Notes: generated by a model not told the origin, from the sequence alone. 64,000 nt of DNA from JASLBX01 sp035762665 (GCA_035762665.1 DASTNZ010000112.1:19998-83997); one strand, 5' to 3'; positions 53,654 to 62,343 are shown, counted from the first letter of the stretch. Translations and numbers: made by a program.

Positions 53654-55033
53654 GTGAGGCAGGCAGACCAGTCCCCGTCGGGCGACGAACCCAGCCGCGC
53701 GCGTCGGGTTGCCGGAAGGTCTGCGCGGGCTGCCAGAGCAGCGGCTACCTCGACCTCGCGGGCCGCACGAGGTGCGGCCACGTCCACGTCACGGGCAGCC
53801 CGCCGGGGTGCCGCCCGAGTGAGGATGGCCACGACAGCGGAAGGGGCCGGCGAGTCCGGTTTGTCGCGAGTCATCGAGCTCAACGCCGTGAATGCGATCG
53901 GCGACACACTCATTACGGTCGCCCTGGCCGACACGCTCTTTTTCTCCGCCGCTACGTCCGAGGCCCGCGGCCAGGTCGCGCTGTACCTGCTCGTGACCAT
54001 GGCACCATTCGCGATCATCGCGCCCATCATCGGGCCGTTCCTCGATCGGTTCCGCCACGGTCGGCGGTGGGCGATCGGGACGTCCACTGCACTGCGGGCC
54101 TTTCTTGCCTGGGTGATGGCGAGCAGTGTCGTCAGCAACGATCTGTGGCTGTACCCCGCCGCCTTCGGCGTGCTCGTCGCGTCCCGAGCCTTTGCCATCG
54201 CCCGGTCGGCCGCGGTACCTCGCGTCCTTCCTCGCTCGGTGGAGCTGGTCACCGCTAATTCCCGGCTTTCGCTGGCCGGCGTGGCCGGCGCTGCGGTGGC
54301 CGCTCCGGTGGGCATCGGGCTGGCGCAGATCGGTTCAGACTGGCCGCTCTATCTGGCCTTCATCGCCTACGTCACGGCGACTGTGCTCGCCATCCGGCTG
54401 TCTCCGAAGGTCGACTCGACTGCTGGCGAGCGTGATGTCTCGCTGCGTAAGGGAGTAGCTGCGCCCGGCCGTCCCTACCGAGTTGGGGCCGCCGTAGTGC
54501 GAGCGCTGCGTGCCAACGCGGTACTCCGCGGGTTCAACGGCTTCCTCACCATGTTCGTCGCATTCATGCTCCGCGAGGAGCCGGTGGCGGGGCTGGCCGA
54601 CACTGTCGCGATTGGCCTGCTCGTCGTCGCGGCCTGGCTTGGCAGCACTGGTGGCACGGCCCTCGGTGCGACCGTCCGCGCCCGAAACCCTGATCGGATC
54701 GTGCTGATCCTGGTCGCTGTGGCTGCGCTGGTGGCCGGGCTGACCGCCGTGTTGTGGGGCCTGGTCATGGTGCTCGTCGTCGGGTTGGTGGCGGGCTTCA
54801 GCCAGCAACTCGGCCGCCTGTCGCTGGACGCGGTCATCCAGCGTGACGTGCCGGACCAGGTCCGCACGAGCACGTTCGCGCGGTCAGAGACACTGCTGCA
54901 ACTGGCCTGGGTCCTGGGTGGCTTCCTGGGCATCGCCCTGCCGCTGATGCCAGGCCTGGGCTTCGGGTTGGCAGCCGCTCTGCTGCTGGTGGGGCTGATC
55001 CTGGCGCAGCAGGTCAAGCCAGTTCGCCACTGA
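53654..55033 (+). CDS. MFS-type membrane protein with repetitive basic N terminus
   Basis: The protein is 459 aa if the GTG at 53654 is used. Residues about 60-459 form a twelve-helix MFS domain (GPFLDRFRHGRRWAIG as the loop motif). The first 57 residues are Arg/Ala-rich with a tandem repeat, ATSTSRAARxGA, and look cytoplasmic and disordered. An in-frame ATG at 53825 would remove them entirely. The substrate is unknown. Confidence 0.8.
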   Translation: MRQADQSPSGDEPSRARRVAGRSARAARAAATSTSRAARGAATSTSRAARRGAARVRMATTAEGAGESGLSRVIELNAVNAIGDTLITVALADTLFFSAATSEARGQVALYLLVTMAPFAIIAPIIGPFLDRFRHGRRWAIGTSTALRAFLAWVMASSVVSNDLWLYPAAFGVLVASRAFAIARSAAVPRVLPRSVELVTANSRLSLAGVAGAAVAAPVGIGLAQIGSDWPLYLAFIAYVTATVLAIRLSPKVDSTAGERDVSLRKGVAAPGRPYRVGAAVVRALRANAVLRGFNGFLTMFVAFMLREEPVAGLADTVAIGLLVVAAWLGSTGGTALGATVRARNPDRIVLILVAVAALVAGLTAVLWGLVMVLVVGLVAGFSQQLGRLSLDAVIQRDVPDQVRTSTFARSETLLQLAWVLGGFLGIALPLMPGLGFGLAAALLLVGLILAQQVKPVRH

Positions 55034-55035
55034 TA

Positions 55036-55096
55036 CTTGTCGCGGACGCACACACGTTGCCGCGGCAACGACAAGGCCGGGGCCGCTGGCTCCGGC
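55036..55096. terminator. Terminator hairpins between MFS and cold-shock genes
   Basis: CTTGTCG (55036-55042) pairs with CGACAAG (55069-55075), enclosing the perfect palindrome CGTTGCCGCGGCAACG (55055-55070). A second stem, GCCGG...CCGGC, follows (about 55077-55096). It serves two convergent genes. Confidence 0.6.
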
Positions 55097-55099
55097 GGG

Positions 55100-55483
55100 C
55101 TAGAGCTCCAGGTCGTCGGCAACTGCGCGTAGTACGGACGCCACCTTGTTCGCGGCCCGGCGGTCCGGGTGCCGCCCGCGCCGGTACGTGTTCGACATGC
55201 CGTCGAGCAGCTTGATCAGATCCTCGATGATCGTGACCATGTCGTCCGGCTTCTTGCGCTGCGCCGCCGCGACCGACGGGAGCGGTTCGAGCACGCGAAC
55301 CGACAGGGCCTGCTCGCCACGCTTGCCTTCGGCGACGCCGAACTCAACACGCTGGCCGGGCTTCAGCGACGGCACGCCCGAAGGCAGCGCCGACGAGTGG
55401 ACGAACACATCGCCGCCCTCATCTTTGGAGAGAAAGCCGAAGCCCTTCTCGGTGTCGTACCACTTCACCTTGCCGGTAGGCAC
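55100..55483 (-). CDS. Cold-shock domain protein with C-terminal extension
   Basis: The protein is 127 aa from a GTG at 55483 with GAGG six bases upstream. Residues 1-67 are a cold-shock domain with RNP1 KGFGFLS and RNP2 VFVHSSAL. The remaining 60 residues form a helical basic tail (DDMVTIIEDLIKLLDGMSNTYRRGRHPDRRAANKVASVLRAVADDLEL), which makes it longer than the standard 67-70 aa protein. It should bind RNA or single-stranded DNA. It is divergent from the HipA-like kinase. Confidence 0.92.
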   Translation of the reverse strand: MPTGKVKWYDTEKGFGFLSKDEGGDVFVHSSALPSGVPSLKPGQRVEFGVAEGKRGEQALSVRVLEPLPSVAAAQRKKPDDMVTIIEDLIKLLDGMSNTYRRGRHPDRRAANKVASVLRAVADDLEL

Positions 55484-55569
55484 GGAAGACCTCGTTCGTA
55501 GTCGGAGACTTTGCCTTGCGCCCAATCGGACGCGACGGACACCAGACTAGTGCCGTACCGTCTGATTTC

Positions 55570-56325
55570 ATGGGTCAGGTCGATGTTGCCTCGCTGCCCA
55601 CCGTCCGGGCAATGAGGTTTGTCGAGCCGCTGCGCGAGGGCGGTTCTCTGCCTGGCCTGGTGGAGACCGACGATCTAGGTACATACGTCGTGAAGTTCCG
55701 CGGCGCTGGGCAGGGAGTCAAGGCGTTGATCGCAGAGATCATCGTCGGCGAGCTCGCCCGGCGGTTGGAGATACGAGTGCCCGATCTGGTCCTCGTTGAG
55801 CTTGACGAAGCGATCGGCCGGCTCGAGCCGGATCCAGAGGTCCAGGCGCTGTTGCTGGCGAGCACCGGCACCAATCTTGGCGTGGACTTCCTGCCGCGCG
55901 CTCTCGGGTACGACGGCATCGGCTGGCGGCCCGATCCGGCGGTTGCTGCAATGATCTTGTGGTTGGACGCACTCACGGTGAATGTTGACCGCAGCTGGCG
56001 CAACCCGAACCTGTTGGTATGGCACCACGAGTTGTGGGCCATCGACCACGGCGCCGCGTTGCTGTTCCAGCACACCTGGCCCAGCCCGGCGGAGTTCGCG
56101 AATCGTCCGTACCCACTGGAAGACCACGCACTCGCGTCGTTCGTGACCGGCCTCGGGGTGGCCGACGCCGAGCTCTCCCCGCTCGTCACAGAGAGCCTGC
56201 TGACCGAGGTGGTCGCTCTGGTGCCGGAGGAGTGGCTACCCGTGGACGAGCGCCCCCGTTATGTGGAATATCTGGCCGCCAGGGCTGTTGGGTCCCGCGC
56301 CTGGCTACCGAGAGCGGTCGCATGA
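55570..56325 (+). CDS. HipA-like kinase domain protein
   Basis: The protein is 251 aa from the ATG at 55570 (no clear ribosome site; the start is tentative). Kinase-like residues are visible: K42 in TYVVKF, catalytic-loop D140 with N145 and N147 in NVDRSWRNPN, and metal D159 in AIDHGAAL. It is shorter than E. coli HipA (about 440 aa), lacks its N-terminal subdomain, and no HipB-type antitoxin lies next to it. It is coupled (ATGA) to a DUF3037 gene, a known pairing. Protein kinase activity is inferred. Confidence 0.82.
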   Translation: MGQVDVASLPTVRAMRFVEPLREGGSLPGLVETDDLGTYVVKFRGAGQGVKALIAEIIVGELARRLEIRVPDLVLVELDEAIGRLEPDPEVQALLLASTGTNLGVDFLPRALGYDGIGWRPDPAVAAMILWLDALTVNVDRSWRNPNLLVWHHELWAIDHGAALLFQHTWPSPAEFANRPYPLEDHALASFVTGLGVADAELSPLVTESLLTEVVALVPEEWLPVDERPRYVEYLAARAVGSRAWLPRAVA

Positions 56326-56690
56326 ATGTCTTCGAGTATGCCGTCCTCCGCGCCATCCCGCGGATAGAGCGTGGCGAGTGCCTGAACGTCGGAGTCATGG
56401 TGTACTGCCAGGCGTTGGACTACATCGGCGCGCGCGTGCAGGTCAACGAAGCCCGGCTGCTGGCGCTCGACCCGTCGGCCGACGTCGACGCGGTGACGGC
56501 GGCCGTGGACGCGATCAAGACGACCTGCGCCGGCACGACCGGACCTTCCTCCGGGGCCAGCCCGGGCGAGCGCTTCCGGTGGCTGACGGCACCGCGCAGC
56601 ACGATCGTCCAGCCTGGCCCCGTACATAGCGGCCTCACCGAGATGCCGGAGGCGGAACTGGCCCGCCTGTTCGACGAACTCGTTCGCTGA
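56322..56690 (+). CDS. DUF3037 protein
   Basis: This 122-aa protein matches DUF3037 across its length (FEYAVLRAIPRIERGECLNVGVMVYCQ, then ARLLALDP and a C-terminal FRWLTAPRSTIVQPGPVHSGLT). The function is unknown. Its ATG overlaps the HipA-like stop, which suggests the two act together. The stop abuts the palindromic repeat. Confidence 0.88.
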   Translation: MNVFEYAVLRAIPRIERGECLNVGVMVYCQALDYIGARVQVNEARLLALDPSADVDAVTAAVDAIKTTCAGTTGPSSGASPGERFRWLTAPRSTIVQPGPVHSGLTEMPEAELARLFDELVR

Positions 56691-56780
56691 CGTTCGATCA
56701 CGTTCGGCAGGCGGCCCGACGTACCTATATGGCTGCATGCATGTAGATACGTCGCCGAGCCTGTCGAACGTGATCGAACG
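56691..56780. repeat. Palindromic intergenic repeat, copy A
   Basis: Two 22-bp arms, 56691-56712 and 56759-56780, are inverted copies with one mismatch, and partial pairing continues inward (CGACGTA-type segments). The 90-bp unit begins at the first base after the DUF3037 stop and ends 14 bases before the MMPL stop. It could fold into one long hairpin in either transcript. Confidence 0.88.
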
Positions 56781-56794
56781 ACGCTAGGGGCGGG

Positions 56795-59065
56795 TTAGGC
56801 CGGGGCGCCTATCTTCTCTCGGCCGGCACCCACTGCCATGGTCGGCTCCAGGAAGATCTCGGGACGACCTTCGACGTACAGCTGCGGCATCCGTCGATCC
56901 AAGGCCTTCGGCAGCCACCAGTTCGCCCGCCCTAGCCAATGCATGAACGCAGGCACCAGCAGCATCCGAACCACGGTCGCGTCGATCAGGATGGCCGCGG
57001 CCATACCGACACCGATCACCTTGATGAACACCTCGTCGCTCGGGATAAACGCGGCGAACACCACGATCATGATCGCAGCAGCGGCGGTAATGACTCGTCC
57101 GGTGCCGGCCAGCCCGTCGACGATCGCCCGGCTGTTGTCACCCTTACGGACCCACGACTCGCGCATCCTGCTGATCAGGAACACCTCGTAATCCATCGAC
57201 AGGCCGAACAGAACCGCGAAGACCAGCACTGGGATGAAGGCCGGCATCGGAGTCGCCGTGTCGATGCCGATCAACTGGCCCAGCCAGCCGCCCTCGAGGA
57301 CGAGTGCGATCACGCCGTAGGCGGCCGCTACCGACAGCAGGTTCATCACGGCCGCGGTCAGCGGGATCGCGATGCTCCTGAACGAAATCAGCAGCAACAA
57401 CATGGACAGCGCCACCACACCGCCGATCAGGAACGGCAGCCGCTCCACCGTATTGGCATTGCTGTCGATACCCGTCGCCACTACCCCGCCGACATGGACA
57501 TCGGCTCCAGTGCCGGCCGTCAGCTGCGGCAGCACGTTGTCGCGTAGCTCGTGCACGAGGTCCTCGGTATCGGCGTGCTGCGGCCCGGTGACGGGAATGA
57601 CGGTGATCAGTGCCGCCGTCCCGTCCGGGCTAGGCACCGGCTGCAGAACGGCCGCGACGCCAGGGGCTTGCGCGAGGCCAGCCGCCACCTGCTCGGCGAC
57701 GGACGGGTCGCTGGCGTCCGACAGGTCGGCCGCCAGCACGAGGGGACCGTTGGAACCGGCACCGAAGCCCTCGGTGATCATGTCGTAGGCCTGCCGAGTC
57801 GAGGTCTCCTCGATGTTGTTGCCGGCGTCCGGGAAACCGAACCGGGCGTCCATGAACGGCGCGGCGAGCGCCAGCAGCAGGCCGACGCCGACGACGCTGG
57901 CGATGATGCTGTGCCGGTCGACCAGCCGGCTCCACCACACCCAGCCGCGGGCCGGCTCCAGGTGTCCACCCTCGGCGATCTGGACGGACCGCCGGCGGCC
58001 GAGCGGCAACCGTAACTTGTCAATGCGAGAACCGAAGTACCCGAGCAACGCCGGGAACAGCGTGGCGGCTGCCGCCATCACGATGAACACCGCCACGATG
58101 GTCACAACTGCCGCGCCGCGCATGAACGACAGGCCCATGGCGAACAGGCCAAGCATGCTGACCACGACCGTGCTGCCCGCCACCATCACCGCCCGGCCGG
58201 CGGTGTCGAGCGTCGCGACCGTCGCGGCCTCAGGACTCAAGCCGACCGCGCGCCACTCGCGGAACCGCGTGATCATCAGCAGCGTGTAGTCGACGCCGAG
58301 GGCGATGCCGAGCATCGTGGCCAGTGCCGTTGTCCAGTCCGGGACGTCGATGACGGCTGCGATCAGCCCGGTCAGCGCCGCGCTGACCCCGAGACCACCA
58401 ACCGCCACCATCAGCGGCAGGCCGGCAGCGACTACCGAGCCAAACGTCAGCAGCAGAATGACGCCGGCGGCCACGAAGGCGATCGCCTCCGAGCCGACCT
58501 CGCCCTCTTCTGCGAATTGAATCGCCATTCCGCCGAGCGCCACGTCAAGGCCAGGACGCTCCGCCGCCTCGGCCGCAGCCAGCAGCCGCTCAGTGTCCTC
58601 GATCGGCATGTCGACCGGATTCGTCACGTCCAGCGTGACGCTGCCCAGCAGGGTTCGGCCATCCGGCGCCATACCTCCAGGTGCGGTGTACGGGTCCTCG
58701 ACTTCAGCCACGTGCGGCTGGCCCGACAGTTCTGCTAGTAGATCCGCGACCTCGGCCTGTACTGCTGGATCGGCTACGCCGTCCTCCGCCCGGATAACGA
58801 CGTCAATGGAATCGCCAGCCTGAGCCGGGAACTTGGCCTCGAGCAACTCTTGTGCCTGCTGGGAATCCGATCCAGGAGCGGAGTAGTCGGCGGAGAACTC
58901 ACCGCCGAAGGCCGAGGACAGGCCGAACGCCGCAACGATAACAGCGATCCAGGCCAGTACGACGCGGCCGCGATTGCGGAACGCGAGCCCGCCGAGCCGG
59001 CCCAGGGGACCCGGCCTGGGCGCGGTGGGCGCCGTTCCGTCCGTCGTGAGTGTCGGAGTGGTCAT
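56795..59065 (-). CDS. MMPL/RND-family transporter
   Basis: This 756-aa protein has two six-helix units, each preceded by a large external loop, as in MmpL proteins. The first unit carries GIALGVDYTLLMITRFREW and the second FGLSMDYEVFLISRMRESW; the paired Asp-Tyr motifs carry protons. A basic N-terminal tail precedes helix 1. The ATG at 59065 has AGGGGG upstream. It is divergent from a TetR regulator with palindromes between them. Lipid or drug export is likely; the substrate is unknown. Confidence 0.92.
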   Translation of the reverse strand: MTTPTLTTDGTAPTAPRPGPLGRLGGLAFRNRGRVVLAWIAVIVAAFGLSSAFGGEFSADYSAPGSDSQQAQELLEAKFPAQAGDSIDVVIRAEDGVADPAVQAEVADLLAELSGQPHVAEVEDPYTAPGGMAPDGRTLLGSVTLDVTNPVDMPIEDTERLLAAAEAAERPGLDVALGGMAIQFAEEGEVGSEAIAFVAAGVILLLTFGSVVAAGLPLMVAVGGLGVSAALTGLIAAVIDVPDWTTALATMLGIALGVDYTLLMITRFREWRAVGLSPEAATVATLDTAGRAVMVAGSTVVVSMLGLFAMGLSFMRGAAVVTIVAVFIVMAAAATLFPALLGYFGSRIDKLRLPLGRRRSVQIAEGGHLEPARGWVWWSRLVDRHSIIASVVGVGLLLALAAPFMDARFGFPDAGNNIEETSTRQAYDMITEGFGAGSNGPLVLAADLSDASDPSVAEQVAAGLAQAPGVAAVLQPVPSPDGTAALITVIPVTGPQHADTEDLVHELRDNVLPQLTAGTGADVHVGGVVATGIDSNANTVERLPFLIGGVVALSMLLLLISFRSIAIPLTAAVMNLLSVAAAYGVIALVLEGGWLGQLIGIDTATPMPAFIPVLVFAVLFGLSMDYEVFLISRMRESWVRKGDNSRAIVDGLAGTGRVITAAAAIMIVVFAAFIPSDEVFIKVIGVGMAAAILIDATVVRMLLVPAFMHWLGRANWWLPKALDRRMPQLYVEGRPEIFLEPTMAVGAGREKIGAPA

Positions 59066-59101
59066 ACCGTGATTCCCCCTGCAACGGGTCGTGACGTTGG
59101 T

Positions 59102-59133
59102 AATGAGCCCTCATTGGCGTTATGCTTCATAAC
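59102..59133. promoter_or_regulatory. Two operator-like palindromes between MMPL and TetR genes
   Basis: AATGAGCCCTCATT (59102-59115) has perfect 6-bp arms around CC. GTTATGCTTCATAAC (59119-59133) has perfect 6-bp arms around CTT. The two start 17 bp apart, in the 151-base divergent gap, where a TetR repressor could control both genes. Confidence 0.55.
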
Positions 59134-59216
59134 ACAACACCAGGATCGATACGCTTGTCAAGACCTTTAACCTCTGTAACGATGCTTAACGACACGCTCC
59201 AGGAGGCCCAGCGCCT

Positions 59217-59978
59217 GTGACGACACATTTGCCCCATCAGCACGCGACCGACGGCCCGCCGCTGTCACGCCGCGAGCGTGCGCGGGCTGCGACGATCGAT
59301 GAGATCAAGGAAACCGCGACGCGCCTCATGTCCGAACAGGGCACGACCGACTTGCGGTTCTCCGACATCGCTCGCGAGATGGGCATGACCGCACCGGCGC
59401 TCTACCGCTACTTCGCCGACCGTGACGAACTGCTCACCGCACTGATAGCCGACACGTACGACGAGCTGGGAGCCGTCGTCGCGGCCGCCCGCGAACGGGT
59501 ACCGACCGACGACATCTGGGGCCGGTTCCTCGCGGTCGCCAACGCCTACCGGTCGTGGGCGAACCATGATCCGGTCCGGTTCGCGCTCATTCTCGGCATG
59601 CCGGTGCCGGGTTACGCCGCACCGGAAGACGGCCCGACGACAGAGGCCGCTATACGCGCGATGTCGCAGCTCAAAGCGATCTTCTTCGACGCGGCGGAGC
59701 AGGGTGCCCTCGGCGCGCCGCTGCTTACCGAGGTGCACGAGGCGTTGCGCGAATGTACCGAAGTCGAGAAGCAGACTCACCCCGACGAGCCTGACCAGTC
59801 TCCGGAGATGTTCCAGGCCATGCTGCACTCGTGGGCTTCGCTGCATGGGTTCACCAGCCTGGAAGCTCACGGACACCTCGGCTGGATGTCGCAAGAAGCC
59901 CGCGACGCCCTGTTCGTCTCGTACGTCCGGCTGACCGCAATCACCGCCGGCCTCCCCGTCCCGGACACCTCGCGCTGA
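59217..59978 (+). CDS. TetR-family transcriptional regulator
   Basis: This 253-aa protein has an N-terminal helix-turn-helix, LRFSDIAREMGMTAPALYRYFADRDELLTALI, and an all-helical ligand domain of the TetR_C_13 type (HDPVRFALILGMPVPGYAAPE). The GTG at 59217 has AGGAGG ten bases upstream. Being divergent from the MMPL exporter, it probably represses it and itself. Confidence 0.92.
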   Translation: MTTHLPHQHATDGPPLSRRERARAATIDEIKETATRLMSEQGTTDLRFSDIAREMGMTAPALYRYFADRDELLTALIADTYDELGAVVAAARERVPTDDIWGRFLAVANAYRSWANHDPVRFALILGMPVPGYAAPEDGPTTEAAIRAMSQLKAIFFDAAEQGALGAPLLTEVHEALRECTEVEKQTHPDEPDQSPEMFQAMLHSWASLHGFTSLEAHGHLGWMSQEARDALFVSYVRLTAITAGLPVPDTSR

Positions 59979-60003
59979 TCGTGCAGCGATCAACGCGCAG
60001 CGG

Positions 60004-61437
60004 CTACCTGTAGCGGGACGGCTCGGGCAGCAACTCGTTCATCGAGCCGGAACGGAATCCGCGCGGATCGACCTCCACGGCATCGAACCCGGCCGAGCGA
60101 ACCCCGTCGACCGCTTCGACCATCTCGGCCACCCGGCCGACGACGTCCGAGTCCACCTCGACCCGGGCCGTATGCCCGAGATCACGGACCCGCAGGTTGC
60201 GAACCGGCTCGCCGGCCGCCTCGAGGTCTGCGCGAAGCGTGGCCTCGGCTCGGTCGACCCGGGCCAGCCGGGCCGGCGTGATCTCCAGCCCATAGGCGAC
60301 CCGGCTGGACAGGCAGGCAGCGGCTGGTTTGTTCCACGTCGGCAGGCCCCAGCGCCGGGACACCTCCCGGATCTGCTGTTTGGTCAGCCCTGCGTCCAGC
60401 AGCGGCGTCACAGCACCCCGCTCAGCGGCCGCCCTGATACCGGGGCGGAATCCGGCGACAGCGTCGTCAGCGTTGGTTCCTGTCGCTACGTACGCGTAAC
60501 CCTCACGCTCGGCAAGCGGCCCGACCACATCGACCAGCTCGGCCTTACAGAAATAGCACCGGTCTCCGCGATTGGCGCGAGAGCCCGCGCGCGACATCTC
60601 GTCAGTACGCGGCCGGACATGGCGAACGCCCAGGCCTTCGGCGAACTCGCGCGCCGCGACCAGCTCGCGGCGCGGCAGCGACGGCGACACGGCGGTCGCG
60701 GCCAGCACATTGCCCGCACCCAGCGCCCGCACCGCCGCAGCCAGCAAGAAGGCGGAGTCAGCACCGCCGGAGAAGGCGACCACGATCGAGCCCAGCTCTC
60801 GCAATCGCTGGTCCAATGCCGCCAGCCGGGTGTCGACCACGTACCGGTCCAGCCACTGCGGAAACTCGGTCAGGTCGCTCAGCACGGCATCGGCCCCGGC
60901 CTGTCGCAGCGCGATCGCATCGTGCGAGCCGGTCGTCAGGCCCACGGCTCGGGCGTCGGCGACCTTGGCACCCACCATGTCGCCGGGATGATCGCCGACG
61001 TGGACGGCGGCGCCGAGCTGGCGCAACGCTTCGCCCTTCGCTTCGCCAAACCGCTCCCCCACCACGCCGTCCACCGCAAGCCCGACATACTCCAGCGAGG
61101 CGTGAATCAGATGCTCCGCTTTGGCGCTGACCACCACGGCCCGGCCGCCATGCGCACGGACCGCCTCAACGGCCTCGGTCGCGCCGGGCAGCAGTTTCGT
61201 CCGAGGCACGCCCAGACTCGGGTAGAGCTCGCGGTACAGCCGTGCCGCTGCAACTGCGACATCCGGGCCGAGGAGCTGGCTGCAGGTGACTTCCAGCGGA
61301 ATGCCGATGAGCGCCCGCACCGAGTTCGGACCCACCGTCGTATCGAAGTGGCGGGCCGTTTCCAGAAACGTTGCAATGATGCCGTCAGCGGAGTCGACGA
61401 GGGTGAGATCAAGATCGAATCCGACGACAGGCCGCAT
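60004..61437 (-). CDS. HAD phosphatase-LarE (sacrificial sulfur transferase) fusion
   Basis: This is a 477-aa two-domain protein in one uninterrupted frame. Residues 1-195 are a HAD hydrolase: D8 and D10 in DLDLTLVDS, K106 in SAKAEH, and GDHPGD at 148-153. Residues 200-477 are LarE-like: PP-loop SGGADS (223-228), RCYFCK with C294 and C297, and AACLSSRVAYG with C375 at the position of the sacrificial Cys of Lactobacillus LarE. LarE helps build the nickel-pincer cofactor; larB and larC are not in the window. The fusion is unusual to me. Confidence 0.85.
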   Translation of the reverse strand: MRPVVGFDLDLTLVDSADGIIATFLETARHFDTTVGPNSVRALIGIPLEVTCSQLLGPDVAVAAARLYRELYPSLGVPRTKLLPGATEAVEAVRAHGGRAVVVSAKAEHLIHASLEYVGLAVDGVVGERFGEAKGEALRQLGAAVHVGDHPGDMVGAKVADARAVGLTTGSHDAIALRQAGADAVLSDLTEFPQWLDRYVVDTRLAALDQRLRELGSIVVAFSGGADSAFLLAAAVRALGAGNVLAATAVSPSLPRRELVAAREFAEGLGVRHVRPRTDEMSRAGSRANRGDRCYFCKAELVDVVGPLAEREGYAYVATGTNADDAVAGFRPGIRAAAERGAVTPLLDAGLTKQQIREVSRRWGLPTWNKPAAACLSSRVAYGLEITPARLARVDRAEATLRADLEAAGEPVRNLRVRDLGHTARVEVDSDVVGRVAEMVEAVDGVRSAGFDAVEVDPRGFRSGSMNELLPEPSRYR

Positions 61438-61476
61438 GCGCTCGAGCCTACCCGGCGGCCGGATCGCGCCCGTACC

Positions 61477-62343
61477 TCAGCCGACGGAGCGAAGCCGCGG
61501 CAGCATCGCGGCGGCCCGCTCCGCCTGCGCTTCGGCCGCCCCGCCGACCACGATGAGTATCACTTCTTCGACGCCGACGGCGGCATACTCCTCGACCGCG
61601 GGCAGCATCGACGCCATCGCATCGGCCGGGTGGTCGTCCGGTCCTGCCGAGTCAGGCAGCCGGATCTGGACGGTCCGGCGGATCTCGTCCGGGTCGCGGC
61701 CCACGGCTTCGCAGTGCTCGTCCAGTACCTGCGACAGCTCGGCGACCTCGCTTGGCGGACCGCCAGGCAGGTTCCACACGTCCGCGTACTGAGCCGTCAA
61801 CCGCAGCGTCCGCTGCCGGCCCCGTCCACCGATCCAGATCGGCGGGTACGGCCGCTGGACGGGTTTGGGTTCGGCAATGGCGTCGGTAAGTGTGTAATGG
61901 CGGCCGTGAAAGGTGGTCCGCCGCTCGGTCCACATCGAACGGATGATCTGGCAGGCCTCCTCCAGCCGGTCCATCCGGTCCCCCACGGTGCCGAACTCGA
62001 GGCCGAGCATGGTGTGCTCGTTCTCGGCCCACGCCGCGCCGATGCCGAACTCGAGCCGGCCGCCGGACAGATGGTCGACGGTCACCGCCATCTTCGCCAG
62101 AACCGCTGGATGCCGGTAGGTGTTGCCCGTGACCATGCAGCCGATCCGGACGCGTTCGGTCGCCTCGGCCATCGCGCCCAGCAACGTCCAGGCCTCGAAG
62201 ATGTCGCCGGTGGGGTCGCCTCCGAGTGCGGCGAAATGGTCCATGTTCCAGACCGAGTCGAAACCGGCTTCATCGGCGATCCGCCACACCGCCCGGTACT
62301 CGTCGATGGGTGCCTTCTGGGAGAGCTTGAGTCCGTATCGCAC
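61477..62343 (-). CDS. LLM-class F420-dependent oxidoreductase
   Basis: This 288-aa luciferase-like TIM-barrel protein carries YGLKLSQKAP, SVWNMDHF, RIGCMVTGNTYRHPAVLAKMAVTVDHLSGGRLEFGIGAAW and PPIWIGGRGRQRTLRLTAQYADVWN, typical of F420-using members. A GTG at 62343 is chosen over a TTG six bases upstream. The substrate is unknown. It is next to, but separate from, the HAD-LarE gene. Confidence 0.88.
   Translation of the reverse strand: MRYGLKLSQKAPIDEYRAVWRIADEAGFDSVWNMDHFAALGGDPTGDIFEAWTLLGAMAEATERVRIGCMVTGNTYRHPAVLAKMAVTVDHLSGGRLEFGIGAAWAENEHTMLGLEFGTVGDRMDRLEEACQIIRSMWTERRTTFHGRHYTLTDAIAEPKPVQRPYPPIWIGGRGRQRTLRLTAQYADVWNLPGGPPSEVAELSQVLDEHCEAVGRDPDEIRRTVQIRLPDSAGPDDHPADAMASMLPAVEEYAAVGVEEVILIVVGGAAEAQAERAAAMLPRLRSVG

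Noticed and set aside
60004..61437. HAD-LarE as two genes joined by a frameshift
   Set aside because: Both domains are in the same frame with a natural linker near residue 195-205 and no internal stop; a true fusion is the simpler reading.
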